From Thermus hydrothermalis (GTDB lineage Bacteria > Deinococcota > Deinococci > Deinococcales > Thermaceae): a stretch of DNA of 64,000 nt. Of this stretch, positions 33,842 to 41,305 are shown piece by piece. Position numbers and translations under genes: made by a program. The notes below the pieces were generated by a model that searched no databases, had not been told where the DNA came from, and saw nothing but the letters and a program-made list of their open reading frames with translations. Within the stretch, counting starts at the first letter, position 1. Every line of letters begins with the position of its first letter. The stretch covers positions 23,738 through 87,737 of the forward strand of contig NZ_JAKTNT010000010.1 of NCBI RefSeq assembly GCF_022760925.1, read 5' to 3'.

Positions 33842-34816
33842 ATGGCGGAAGCCTTGTGGGGCAAGGAGGCGCTTTTCCCCGGGGTTAGGGTGGGGCACTT
33901 CACCGACCCCAAGGCCCGCACCGGGTGCACCGTGGTCCTGGTGGAGGAGGGGGCGGTGGCGGCGGCGGACGTGCGGGGGGCGGCCCCGGGCACGCGGGAG
34001 ACGGACCTCCTCCTCCCCGAGAACACCGTGGAGAGGGTGCAGGCCGTCCTCCTCACGGGGGGAAGCGCCTTTGGCTTAGGGGCGGCGGAGGGGGTTATGG
34101 CCTACCTCCGGGAACGGGGGAAGGGGTTTCCCACCCCTGGGGGCGTGGTGCCCATCGTCCCCGCCGCCGTGCTCTACGATCTCGGCCGGGGGGAGGTCTT
34201 CCGGCCCCCCTCGCGGGAGGCGGGGTATGGGGCCGCCTTGGCCGCAGGGGAGGAGGTGGCCGAGGGGAGCGTGGGGGCGGGCACGGGGGCGGTGGCGGGC
34301 GGGGTCAAGGGGGGCTTTGGCCTTGCGGGCTACCGCCTGGAAGAGGGCTTTAGGGTGGTGGCCCTGGCGGCGGTGAACAGCCTGGGCCGCCCCTTTGACC
34401 CCTCCACGGGGAGGCTTTACGCCGAGCCCTTCCTGGCCGAGGGGGAGTGGGCCCTTTTGCCGGACCTTTCCCGCTACCGGGGCTTTCCCGAGGACTACCG
34501 CTTCCCCCTCCTTCTCGGCCAGAACACCACCCTGGCGGTGGTGGCCACGGACGCCCCCCTCACCAAGGCGGAGGCCAGGCGGCTTGCCATCATGGCCCAG
34601 GACGGCTTGGCCCGGGCCATCCGCCCCGCCCACACCCCCTTGGACGGGGATGTGGTCTTTGCCCTGGCCCTGGGGGACGGCAAAGGGGTGGGCCCCCTGG
34701 GGCTCTTGCGCCTTGGGGCCTACGCCGCCGACGCTTTAGCCCGGGCCATCGCCCGGGCGGTCCTCCTGGCGGAGGGGATGCCGGGGGTGCTTGCGTACCG
34801 GGAGCTTGCGGGCTAG
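33842..34816 (+). CDS. P1-family (DmpA-like) aminopeptidase
   Basis: A 324-residue protein of the autoprocessed L-aminopeptidase/D-esterase family: PGVRVGHFTDPKARTGCTVVL near the start, LLTGGSAFGLGAAEGVM (about 66-82), and the self-cleavage region LAAVNSLGRPFDPSTG (about 180-195), where the conserved Asn-Ser pair would yield a new N-terminal Ser. ATG 33842 has CATACT 6 bases upstream; earlier codons encode no family sequence. It is convergent with the HtrA-like gene. Confidence 0.88.
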   Translation: MAEALWGKEALFPGVRVGHFTDPKARTGCTVVLVEEGAVAAADVRGAAPGTRETDLLLPENTVERVQAVLLTGGSAFGLGAAEGVMAYLRERGKGFPTPGGVVPIVPAAVLYDLGRGEVFRPPSREAGYGAALAAGEEVAEGSVGAGTGAVAGGVKGGFGLAGYRLEEGFRVVALAAVNSLGRPFDPSTGRLYAEPFLAEGEWALLPDLSRYRGFPEDYRFPLLLGQNTTLAVVATDAPLTKAEARRLAIMAQDGLARAIRPAHTPLDGDVVFALALGDGKGVGPLGLLRLGAYAADALARAIARAVLLAEGMPGVLAYRELAG

Positions 34817-35823
34817 CGCCCCGGGAAAGGGGCGAGGAGGGCTTCCACCTGGAAGACCTCGCCTCCCCTTCGCACGGTGAGGCGCACCCTTTCCCCCACC
34901 TCCCGCTTGCGCACCTCCCGGAGGAGGTCCTCAAAGGAGTTCACCGGGGTGCCGTCCACCTCCAGGATCACGTCGGGGACGCCCCCCGACTCTAGCCCCC
35001 TAAGCCCCGCCCGGTGGGCGGCCCCACCCGGCACCACCTCGCCCACCAGCACCCCGCCCGGGGGAAGCCCGAGCTGCTGGGCGAGGTCCGGGGTGAGGGC
35101 CCTAGGCCCCCGTAGGCCCAGGTAGGGCCAGTAGCGCCTTTCTCCCCCCTCCAATGCGGAGAGTACCCCTTGCCGCCCCAAAAGGGGCGTGTAGAAGCTC
35201 CGGAACCCCTCCTCCGTCTGGCCGATGGCCACCGCTATCCCCAGGACCTTGCCGCTAGCGTCCAACACGGGCCCGCCCGAGTCCCCGGGGGCGAGGGGGA
35301 GGGAGGTTTCCACGAGGCCTTGGGGGAGGAAGGGAGAAGGGCTCACCTCGAGGCGGGTCACCCGCCCGTACCGGGGGGCGATGAACTGGCCCCGGCCGTT
35401 GCCGATGTGGAGCACGGCCTCCCCCACCCGGGGCCGCCTTTCCGTTTCCAGGGGAAGCGTCCTGGGCGCTTCCCCTTCCGTGGCGAGCACCGCCAGGTCC
35501 AAGGGCTCGGCGAAGCCCAAAAGCCGTGCCGGGGCCCGGGCGCCAGTAGCGAGGACCAGGGTGTAAGGCCCTCCTTCCGCCACCACGTGGTAGGCGGTGA
35601 GGACGAGGCCTTGGGCGTAGAAGAAGCCCGTGCCCCGGCTCCCCTCGGGGCCTTCTATGCGCAAGGCGGCGGTGTGGGCCTCGGCGTAGACGGCCTGGAG
35701 GGTCTCGGGGGGTGCCTGGATGGGCTCGGCCCACGGGCGAGGGGGCGTGAGGAGGTGGAGGAAGAGGGAGAGAAAGGCCAGGGCCAGGGGCAGGAGGAGG
35801 AGTAGGCCCCACGCTTTGCGCAT
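34813..35823 (-). CDS. HtrA/Deg-like trypsin-type serine protease with PDZ domain
   Basis: A 336-residue protein with an N-terminal membrane anchor (about 5-24). The chymotrypsin fold has His in LTAYHVVAEGG, Asp in EPLDLAVLAT and Ser in LAPGDSGGPVLD. A C-terminal PDZ domain (about 240-335) carries PGGAAHRAGLRGLESGGVPDVILEVDG. It should degrade or refold damaged envelope proteins. It marks the last core-type gene before the denitrification genes begin. Confidence 0.9.
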   Translation of the reverse strand: MRKAWGLLLLLPLALAFLSLFLHLLTPPRPWAEPIQAPPETLQAVYAEAHTAALRIEGPEGSRGTGFFYAQGLVLTAYHVVAEGGPYTLVLATGARAPARLLGFAEPLDLAVLATEGEAPRTLPLETERRPRVGEAVLHIGNGRGQFIAPRYGRVTRLEVSPSPFLPQGLVETSLPLAPGDSGGPVLDASGKVLGIAVAIGQTEEGFRSFYTPLLGRQGVLSALEGGERRYWPYLGLRGPRALTPDLAQQLGLPPGGVLVGEVVPGGAAHRAGLRGLESGGVPDVILEVDGTPVNSFEDLLREVRKREVGERVRLTVRRGGEVFQVEALLAPFPGR

Positions 35824-35870
35824 GCCCCTATTCTTCCCCAAAGCCCAAAGGGCCAGGGTACGCAAGGCCA

Positions 35871-36971
35871 CTATCCGTGTCCAAGGAGGAGAAGCCCGAG
35901 GAGGAAAAACCCCACCGCCGGCCAAGGAGGGGGTCGCCGGAGCAAGGTGTGGGCCAGGGCCACCCCGAGGAAGGCCAGGAAGGGGTGCGGGGATAGCGGC
36001 CCCCCCAGGGCCAGGTAAAGGAGGCCGAGGAGGGCGTTCAGGTCGTAAAGGCCCAGGGCAAGCCGGGCCGCCCGGGGCACCTCCTTGCGGAGGAGAAGCC
36101 AAAGGCTCAGGGCGAAGGCGAGCCCCACCAGGGCCCACCCCAGAAGCCGGTGGAGGCTTGGCACCCTCAAAAGGGTGGTGGGAAGCCCCATCTGGGTGTA
36201 GCCAAGGGTGGTGAGGAGGACCAGGAGAAGGCCAAACCCCATCTGGGTCCAACCGATGACCCGGGCCGGCACCGGGGGGCGGAAGAGGGCGTAGCCCCCG
36301 TAAAGGGCGAGGGCGAGGAGCCCAAAGAAGACAGCGTGGGGGAGAAGACCTTCCTGGGCGAGGAAGAGGGCTAGGGCCGCTGACAGGAAAAGGGCGAGGA
36401 GGGTGGGGTAGCGCTTGGGAGAGGCGCCCCGGGCCCTCAGCACCTGGGTGCGGGCGTAGTAGAGGGCGGCCACGTCCCTTAGGGCTAGGGCGAGGAAGCT
36501 TCCCAGGGCCACCTCCGCCTCGAGGCTCCCCGCAAGCACCCCCGCCGGGGCCAAAGCGGCCATGAAGAGGGCCGCCGCCAGCTCTGGGAAAAGCTCCCGG
36601 GACCGGTTTTTGGCGTCGGCGTAGGCCACGTAGGCGGCAAGGGGGAGGGCCAGGAGGAGGGGAAGGAGGAAGGGACCTTGGGCGGTGCGGGCGGCGAGGA
36701 GGAGGCCCGAAAGGGCTAGGAGAATGTAGAAGCCCCCCACCCTAAGGGCCAGCTCCGTGCGGGGGTAGCGCTTGCCCTTCCGCAGGTCCTGGTAAGCGAG
36801 CTTCAGCGGGTGCCGGGCCAAAAAGCCGAAAAGGCCGAGGAGGAGGAGCCCCAGGGTGTGGGGTCCAGGGGAGAGGAGAAGGCCCAGGAAAACCGGCTCC
36901 AGGGTAAAGCCCCAGCCCCCGTGCTCCGCAGGCAGGGCCACCGACCTTAGGGGAACGCTTGTGGTACGCAT
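35871..36971 (-). CDS. YwiC-like multi-pass membrane protein
   Basis: A 366-residue protein with about ten hydrophobic segments. The N-terminal segment SVALPAEHGGWGFTLEPVFLGLLL and LAYQDLRKGKRYPRTELA match YwiC-like proteins, whose Bacillus namesake is encoded beside the nar genes. The function is not established. Here it is the last gene of an operon with ScdA_N, cupin and heme-type membrane proteins, strengthening a link to anaerobic nitrogen-oxide metabolism. ATG 36971 is preceded by GGAGGCGAGG. Confidence 0.8.
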   Translation of the reverse strand: MRTTSVPLRSVALPAEHGGWGFTLEPVFLGLLLSPGPHTLGLLLLGLFGFLARHPLKLAYQDLRKGKRYPRTELALRVGGFYILLALSGLLLAARTAQGPFLLPLLLALPLAAYVAYADAKNRSRELFPELAAALFMAALAPAGVLAGSLEAEVALGSFLALALRDVAALYYARTQVLRARGASPKRYPTLLALFLSAALALFLAQEGLLPHAVFFGLLALALYGGYALFRPPVPARVIGWTQMGFGLLLVLLTTLGYTQMGLPTTLLRVPSLHRLLGWALVGLAFALSLWLLLRKEVPRAARLALGLYDLNALLGLLYLALGGPLSPHPFLAFLGVALAHTLLRRPPPWPAVGFFLLGLLLLGHG

Positions 36972-37014
36972 CCTCGCCTCCAGGGTAGGGGAAGGGTGCG
37001 GGGGCAAAGGTCCC

Positions 37015-37392
37015 TTAGCCCCACAGCACCTCCAGCATCAACAGGGCGAAAAGAAGCCCAGCCAGGGCAGAAAGCCCGGCGAAGACCCCCCAAAGGGTTG
37101 GGCCCCAGCCAAGCCCCCAACCCAAGGCCATGCCCAGAAGCCCTAGGTTGGCGAGACCCACCTGGACGAGGGCGAGTCCGGGCCGCCGGAAGACCACGCC
37201 CCGGAACCGGGGCAGGGCGTGGTAGGCCACGCCGTAGATCATGAGGCCCACGAAGCCCAGAAGTTGCATATGGGCGTGGGCAGGTTTCCAGGTGGGTGGC
37301 AGCATGCCAAGCCCCATCAGGAGGCCAAGGAGGTTGGCGGCCATGAACCACAGGAGGGCGCTGGTCAGGGCGAGGCGGCTTGCGGGGATCAT
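37015..37392 (-). CDS. Small heme-type membrane protein (CcoN/NnrS-like fold)
   Basis: A 125-residue protein with four predicted helices. The second carries W-K-P-A-H-A-H-M followed by LLGFVGLMIYGVAYHALPRF, a spacing reminiscent of heme-ligating helices of heme-copper oxidase subunit I and NnrS proteins. With only four helices it cannot be a whole oxidase. It probably binds heme and may act in NO tolerance or respiratory assembly. It overlaps the cupin gene by 4 bases. Confidence 0.7.
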   Translation of the reverse strand: MIPASRLALTSALLWFMAANLLGLLMGLGMLPPTWKPAHAHMQLLGFVGLMIYGVAYHALPRFRGVVFRRPGLALVQVGLANLGLLGMALGWGLGWGPTLWGVFAGLSALAGLLFALLMLEVLWG

Positions 37393-37685
37393 GGGCGGGG
37401 GGTGATGATGCCGAGTACCAAAAACCGCCCCTGGGCGGCCCGCGCCCCGTGGGGCTCGCCTGGGGAGGCGTCAAGGAGCGTACCTGGCCGGGCTAGAACC
37501 TCCCGTTCCCCGGCGAAGAGGGTGCCCTCTCCTTCCAAGCAGAGGAGGTGGACTCGAGGCTCCCCCTTCCCCCTCACCTCTTGGCCGTTCTGCAGGCTGA
37601 AGAGGACCAGGCGCACCTCGGGGTAGTCGGCCAGGACTTCCACGCCCCGCACCGTTCCGAAGCGGGCATTTTCTAGGAGGTTCAT
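37389..37685 (-). CDS. Small cupin-domain protein
   Basis: A 98-residue single-domain cupin: LFSLQNGQEV, HLLCLEGEGTLFAGEREVLARPGTLLDASPGEPHGARAA. Several His/Glu positions of the metal-binding cupin motifs are kept (PHGA near residue 80; the first motif is degenerate). Its role is unknown. The overlap with both neighbours means co-translation with ScdA_N and heme-type proteins, hinting at NO or iron-related binding. Confidence 0.75.
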   Translation of the reverse strand: MNLLENARFGTVRGVEVLADYPEVRLVLFSLQNGQEVRGKGEPRVHLLCLEGEGTLFAGEREVLARPGTLLDASPGEPHGARAAQGRFLVLGIITPRP

Positions 37686-37885
37686 TGGCGCGCCTCCTTT
37701 TGCAGGAAGTGGGCTAAGGCGTTCAGGACCTCTATGGGGTCCTGCCCTGCCTGCCTGGCCGCTTCCTCCAAGGGCTCGGCCCCGCCGCAGCAGGTGTCCA
37801 CGCCGAGCTCGTTCAGAAGCCGCACGGCTTCTGGGTAACGCCGCAAGATCTCGTTGACCGGGGTCGTGAGGGCGATCCCTTCCAT
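37682..37885 (-). CDS. ScdA_N (DUF542) domain protein
   Basis: A 67-residue protein consisting only of the N-terminal domain of RIC/ScdA/YtfE iron-sulfur repair proteins: TPVNEILRRYPEAVRLLNELGVDTCCGGAEPLEEAARQAG, with the diagnostic Cys-Cys-Gly-Gly (about 32-35). The diiron hemerythrin part is missing, as in many denitrifiers where ScdA_N is a stand-alone or fused module. It heads a four-gene operon from a strongly FNR-like, apparently leaderless promoter. Confidence 0.9.
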   Translation of the reverse strand: MEGIALTTPVNEILRRYPEAVRLLNELGVDTCCGGAEPLEEAARQAGQDPIEVLNALAHFLQKEARQ

Positions 37886-37933
37886 GCCTTTAGCCTAGGG
37901 GGCTAAGTGGAGGAGGGGCCATGACCTAGGTTA
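37886..37933 (-). promoter_or_regulatory. FNR-like operator and leaderless promoter of the ScdA_N operon
   Basis: On the - strand: TAACC-TA-GGTCA (37922-37933), then a -10 box TAGGCT (37892-37897) centred exactly 33 bp downstream, then the ATG 7 bases later. The site overlaps the stop codon of the rrf2-type gene. A 6-bp inverted repeat TTAGCC/GGCTAA (37890-37906) surrounds the -10 box and could be a second operator. Confidence 0.65.
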
Positions 37934-38347
37934 AACCTTTTCCGGAAGGAGATCTTTAAGGGTGAGGCTCCCTAGGGCCTTCCGGATTTCCAGGTTCATG
38001 CGTACCAGGTTGGGCTTGAGGTAGCAGACGCCCCGCCTTTCCTCTGTTGGACATCGTTTTAGGGTGGCGCAAAGGTCCAGGGCTACTGGGCCGGAGAGGG
38101 TCTCCATGACCTTGAGGAGGCTAATCTCTTCAGGGGCACCTTTGAGCCACACCCCTCCCGCACGTCCCATCCGGCTTTCCACCAGCCCCGCCTTGGCCAG
38201 CTTGGAAAGCACCTTGGCCATGAAGGCGGGTGGGGCTTTGAGTTTTTGGGCGATCTCCATTGCGGAGAGCCCAGGTTCCTCCGCCAAAAGGAGGAGGGCA
38301 TGGAGGGCATAGGACTCTTCCCGCCGAAGGAGGCTGCGCACGGGCAT
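37931..38347 (-). CDS. Rrf2-family (NsrR/IscR-like) regulator
   Basis: A 138-residue winged-helix regulator: REESYALHALLLLAEEPG, recognition region SAMEIAQKLKAPPAFMAKVLSKLAKAGLVESRMGRAGGVWL. Three Cys (93, 99, 108; C-x5-C-x8-C) lie where NsrR/IscR hold an Fe-S cluster, suggesting an NO- or redox-sensing repressor. It lies between the NO-reductase-like operon and the ScdA_N operon. TACCAT lies 6 bases before its ATG. Confidence 0.88.
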   Translation of the reverse strand: MPVRSLLRREESYALHALLLLAEEPGLSAMEIAQKLKAPPAFMAKVLSKLAKAGLVESRMGRAGGVWLKGAPEEISLLKVMETLSGPVALDLCATLKRCPTEERRGVCYLKPNLVRMNLEIRKALGSLTLKDLLPEKV

Positions 38348-38361
38348 GCCCCTATGGTAAA

Positions 38362-38382
38362 CCCCCGGGATTCCCCCGGGGG
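38362..38382 (-). terminator. Hairpin after the heme-copper operon
   Basis: An 8-bp stem CCCCCGGG/CCCGGGGG with a 5-base loop, between the subunit I stop (38399) and the rrf2-type gene start; weak T-run on the - strand (GGGTTTACC). Confidence 0.5.
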
Positions 38383-38398
38383 CCGGGAAGGAAGGGTT

Positions 38399-40084
38399 CT
38401 ACCGAACGCCGATGGGCCACGCTTGGGAAAGGAAGTAGTGATTGTAAAGATAGTACAAGAGGAAAAAGGCCAGGAAGAGCAGGGCGAGCAGGTAAACGCC
38501 TTTGGGGGTGACGGAGCCCTCCTCAGAGCGCACGGCGTAGGTGAGGCGAATCTCCTCATCGCTTAGCCGTTTACCCCAAAGGAGCGAGCCTACCACCAGT
38601 AGGACAAAAAGCAGGCCCCCTGCCAAGGAGAGCGCACCGCCAACGCCCATGGCAACAAGCAGGGTGGAAGCTTCCGGGGGGTAAGCGAAGCCGAAGGGGC
38701 TTCCCCCGAACTGGAAGGTGTCTCCGAACCGCCGGGGGAGGCCATAGACCACGCCAAGGCGCATCATCGCTAGGGAGAGCAAAGCCATGCCTAGGCCAAA
38801 GAGCCAAGGTTGCCAGGCGGCCAGGCGCGGCAAGACCACTTTCCGGCGGAAAAGAAGGGGAAGGAGGTAGTAGGTTAGCCCCATAAAGGCGAGGCTTGTC
38901 CCCACCACCACAGTTCCCTTGAAGTGGCCCACCACGGCCAGGGTATTGTGCCACTTCAGGTTCATGTCGTAAGAACCCATGGTTACGCCGCTTACGCCGC
39001 CCAGCAGGCCAAAGAGGAGTACGGAAAGGAAAAGGGCGGAGAACCCGGGATTCCCCCAGGGGGCGCGAAGGAGCCAGGTGAAAAGCCCTTGGGAAAACCC
39101 CTTTATACGTAACCCACGTTCAATGGCGGCGGGCACGGAAAAGGCATGAATCAGGCTTCCCAGGACGGCCACGTGGATGAGGTAGCCGGTGTTCACCCAG
39201 GTCCAAGCGCTGGAGAGCGCTCCTGTCGGTTCGGTGAGGAGGTGGTGAGCCGAGCCCAGGTTAATCCCTAGCAGGTAAAGCAGAAATGCGATGCGGGATA
39301 ACCTTTCGCTCGGAGTTGTGCCCCCCACGGTGAAGAGGGCCAGGAGGTACCACGCGGTGACCATGGCGGCAAGGTTGACCTGTTGGGCTCCGTGGCCGAA
39401 ACCCCAGTAGGTATGCCGCCACCACAAGGGATCTAGGCTCGGTAGGAGGCCTAAGGACCAGAGAAAAGCGGGGATGAAAGCGATCGCCCCCGAGAGGAGG
39501 GTGGAGGTGGCCAGGATAGCGGCGGTGAGCGCCCCGAAGGCGGCCAGGGGCATGGAGGGGCCGTAGGCCTTTGTCTTCCAGGCGCGGTGGAGGGTGAGGA
39601 AGAAAACGAGGACGGCCAAGATGGCACCCACGGCGAAGAGAAGGACCGCTAGGTAGAAAAGAGAAGGGGCCTTTAGGGGCACGTAGGGGGTAAAGGGCAG
39701 GAACGAAAGGGGCTGGGCCATGCCCAGGTAGTTGATGAGGACCGCCCCGCCTAGCATGAGCCCGAACCCTCCCCATGCCAGCTGGGGCAGGGCTAGGGGC
39801 GTTTTGAGGATGGCGGACGCAGCGAAGTAGAGGAGGGCCACCTCAAAGAAGAGGATCCAGAAAATGAGCATGTTCCAGCCGTGCAGGAAGGTGGCCTGAT
39901 AGTACAGGTTGGGGGGAACCACTTCGGGTCCAAGAACCCGGTTCAAGGTGGTGGGAATTACCCAGAGAAAACCCAGAAGCAGGAAGACCACAGCGGCCAC
40001 AGCGTTCCACCGAACCAGGGTTTCGGCAACGCCAAAGAGCTTAAGCCCTGTGGCAGGGCAGGTGCGTTCTAGAGGCAGGGCCAT
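38399..40084 (-). CDS. Heme-copper superfamily subunit I with altered active site, probable NO reductase
   Basis: A 561-residue protein with about 13-14 membrane helices, closest in layout to ba3/B-type oxidases. Visible ligands: His68 (low-spin heme), His231, His280-His281 (metal B) and His387 (high-spin heme). Two key positions differ. His231 is followed at +4 by Gln235 (GHGAQQVN), where oxygen reductases have the cross-linked Tyr and cNOR has Glu. The usual His-x-His reads GHFKG, giving Lys389 in place of the second low-spin heme His. Loss of Tyr argues against O2 reduction. The nirK/nirS neighbourhood argues for NO reduction. It is encoded with a CuA subunit and a tiny third subunit. Confidence 0.8.
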   Translation of the reverse strand: MALPLERTCPATGLKLFGVAETLVRWNAVAAVVFLLLGFLWVIPTTLNRVLGPEVVPPNLYYQATFLHGWNMLIFWILFFEVALLYFAASAILKTPLALPQLAWGGFGLMLGGAVLINYLGMAQPLSFLPFTPYVPLKAPSLFYLAVLLFAVGAILAVLVFFLTLHRAWKTKAYGPSMPLAAFGALTAAILATSTLLSGAIAFIPAFLWSLGLLPSLDPLWWRHTYWGFGHGAQQVNLAAMVTAWYLLALFTVGGTTPSERLSRIAFLLYLLGINLGSAHHLLTEPTGALSSAWTWVNTGYLIHVAVLGSLIHAFSVPAAIERGLRIKGFSQGLFTWLLRAPWGNPGFSALFLSVLLFGLLGGVSGVTMGSYDMNLKWHNTLAVVGHFKGTVVVGTSLAFMGLTYYLLPLLFRRKVVLPRLAAWQPWLFGLGMALLSLAMMRLGVVYGLPRRFGDTFQFGGSPFGFAYPPEASTLLVAMGVGGALSLAGGLLFVLLVVGSLLWGKRLSDEEIRLTYAVRSEEGSVTPKGVYLLALLFLAFFLLYYLYNHYFLSQAWPIGVR

Positions 40085-40087
40085 GCT

Positions 40088-40624
40088 TCACCTCCTTGAC
40101 TTCTCCACCAGGATTCTTCCCAGCATGGTGTGGTGTCCCAAGCCGCAGTAGTCGTTGCAGACGAGGGTGTATTCGCCGGCCTCGGTGGGTTTAAAGGTAT
40201 ACACCCACTCATAGCCCGGGTAAAGCTGGAGGCTCCACTCGTGGGGGTAAAGGCTAAAGCCGTGGGGGAAGTCCACAGAGCCCACATGGAGCCTGTAGGT
40301 TTCCCCTTCTTCAAGCTTTAGGACAGGGTACCAGCTGAAGGCTTGAGCCATAAGGTAAATGTCGCCAGGGGGTGGAGCCACCACGGGGATCCCGTTCAGC
40401 TCTCCCACGCGGTGCTGCTCGGTGAACTCCAAGACCTTTTGCCGATAGGCCTGGGGGTCCACCCGGTACGCCTCGCCATGGGTGGTTTGGCGGCCTGTAA
40501 GGTGCCATATGCCCATGAAGGCGGATAAGAAAACGATGGCGAAGAGGGCCGCCAGGGTCAACCAGGTCCGCTCTTCGGGAGTAACGGGTTCATTGTGCCA
40601 GTCCTTGGGAGGATAAAGGGCCAT
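40088..40624 (-). CDS. CuA-containing heme-copper subunit II
   Basis: A 178-residue protein with one N-terminal membrane helix (about 22-42) and a periplasmic cupredoxin. The CuA ligands are complete: His121, Cys156, Cys160, His164 and Met167 (CNDYCGLGHHTM). It would accept electrons from a soluble donor such as a cytochrome c or cupredoxin, so the enzyme is not a simple cNOR, which uses a heme c subunit. ATG 40624 was chosen because AAGGAGG precedes it. It is 3 bases upstream of subunit I. Confidence 0.9.
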   Translation of the reverse strand: MALYPPKDWHNEPVTPEERTWLTLAALFAIVFLSAFMGIWHLTGRQTTHGEAYRVDPQAYRQKVLEFTEQHRVGELNGIPVVAPPPGDIYLMAQAFSWYPVLKLEEGETYRLHVGSVDFPHGFSLYPHEWSLQLYPGYEWVYTFKPTEAGEYTLVCNDYCGLGHHTMLGRILVEKSRR

Positions 40625-40634
40625 AGGGACCTCC

Positions 40635-40760
40635 TTAAGGCTTGGGGATACGGCTGATGTCCAGCCAACCCCACACGAGGTAGAGGCCGACAAAGAGGAC
40701 CACGTGGATGCCGAGGAGGAGCCAGGGGTTGTCCAAGAGCCAGTGTTCCTTTTCGGGCAT
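40635..40760 (-). CDS. 41-residue single-helix subunit (IIa-like)
   Basis: A very short gene starting MPEKEHWLLDN, followed by one hydrophobic helix (about residues 13-34) and ending DISRIPKP. A strong GGAGGTGGC lies 5 bases before ATG 40760, and its stop precedes the subunit II start by 10 bases. ba3-type oxidases have a similar single-helix subunit IIa completing the subunit II fold, so this is the likely third subunit. It is first in the operon. Confidence 0.75.
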   Translation of the reverse strand: MPEKEHWLLDNPWLLLGIHVVLFVGLYLVWGWLDISRIPKP

Positions 40761-40795
40761 GTGCCACCTCCTTTAACTACGACCTACACATCCGA

Positions 40796-40835
40796 GTTTT
40801 ATGGAAGGCCGGAAGGGTGTCAAGTACAAAAGTCC
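40796..40835 (-). promoter_or_regulatory. Promoter and operator of the heme-copper operon
   Basis: On the - strand: GGACTTTTGTAC (40824-40835, related to the GGACA-NN-TGTCC motif), -35 TTGACA (40818-40823), 16-bp gap, -10 TAAAAC (40796-40801). The following CGGATGTGTAGGTC block recurs in the nirK promoter. The same site lies 23 bp from the -10 (TAAACT, 40850-40855) of the divergent gene at 40862. Confidence 0.6.
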
Positions 40836-40861
40836 CTGGGCGGCTCTCCTAAACTTGGCCT

Positions 40862-41305
40862 ATGCCCTTGTGGCTTCCTTCCCTGATGGCCCTCCTGCCG
40901 GCTCACCTACAGAGTCTGGGTGCGGGATTGGGCTGGAAAGGGTTCTGTGGGGACCTGTTGGCAAGCCTGGGACAAAGGGCATATGGGGGAGCGGCGGAAG
41001 CCTTTTTTTACGAGAGCGTGTTGTTGTGGGGGTTAATCCTTCAGGGGGGGCTAGGCTATACCCTTCTTTTCCTCAGCTTGGTTCTTCCGGAGGCTTTGAA
41101 GGGGGGTGTGGGAACCTTGCTCCGGGCCTCTTCAGGGCTTTTGGCCCTAAGCCTTGCGGCCTTCTACTTGGCCTCGAGGCTCCTTGGTCTGCCCCTTCCC
41201 ACCCCTTACGGCCTCGCATGGGGAGGACGGGCGGCCTGGGACCCCTTGGGCGGGTTTTTGGCCCTATGGGAGCTATTGGTGTTTTGGATCTTCTTGCGGC
41301 GCTAG
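40862..41305 (+). CDS. Hypothetical multi-pass membrane protein in the denitrification island
   Basis: A 147-residue protein with three or four hydrophobic segments (about 35-60, 62-82, 88-108, 128-145) and no recognised motif. TAAACT lies 6 bases before ATG 40862, and the operator shared with the heme-copper operon lies upstream, so expression is probably tied to denitrification. The last 33 bases overlap the convergent DUF454 gene. It could be an assembly factor; this is inference from position only. Confidence 0.6.
   Translation: MPLWLPSLMALLPAHLQSLGAGLGWKGFCGDLLASLGQRAYGGAAEAFFYESVLLWGLILQGGLGYTLLFLSLVLPEALKGGVGTLLRASSGLLALSLAAFYLASRLLGLPLPTPYGLAWGGRAAWDPLGGFLALWELLVFWIFLRR

Noticed and set aside
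37015..37392. A truncated heme-copper oxidase pseudogene
   Set aside because: The frame is intact, starts and stops overlap neighbours by 4 bases, and length and helices are self-consistent; it looks like a real small protein.
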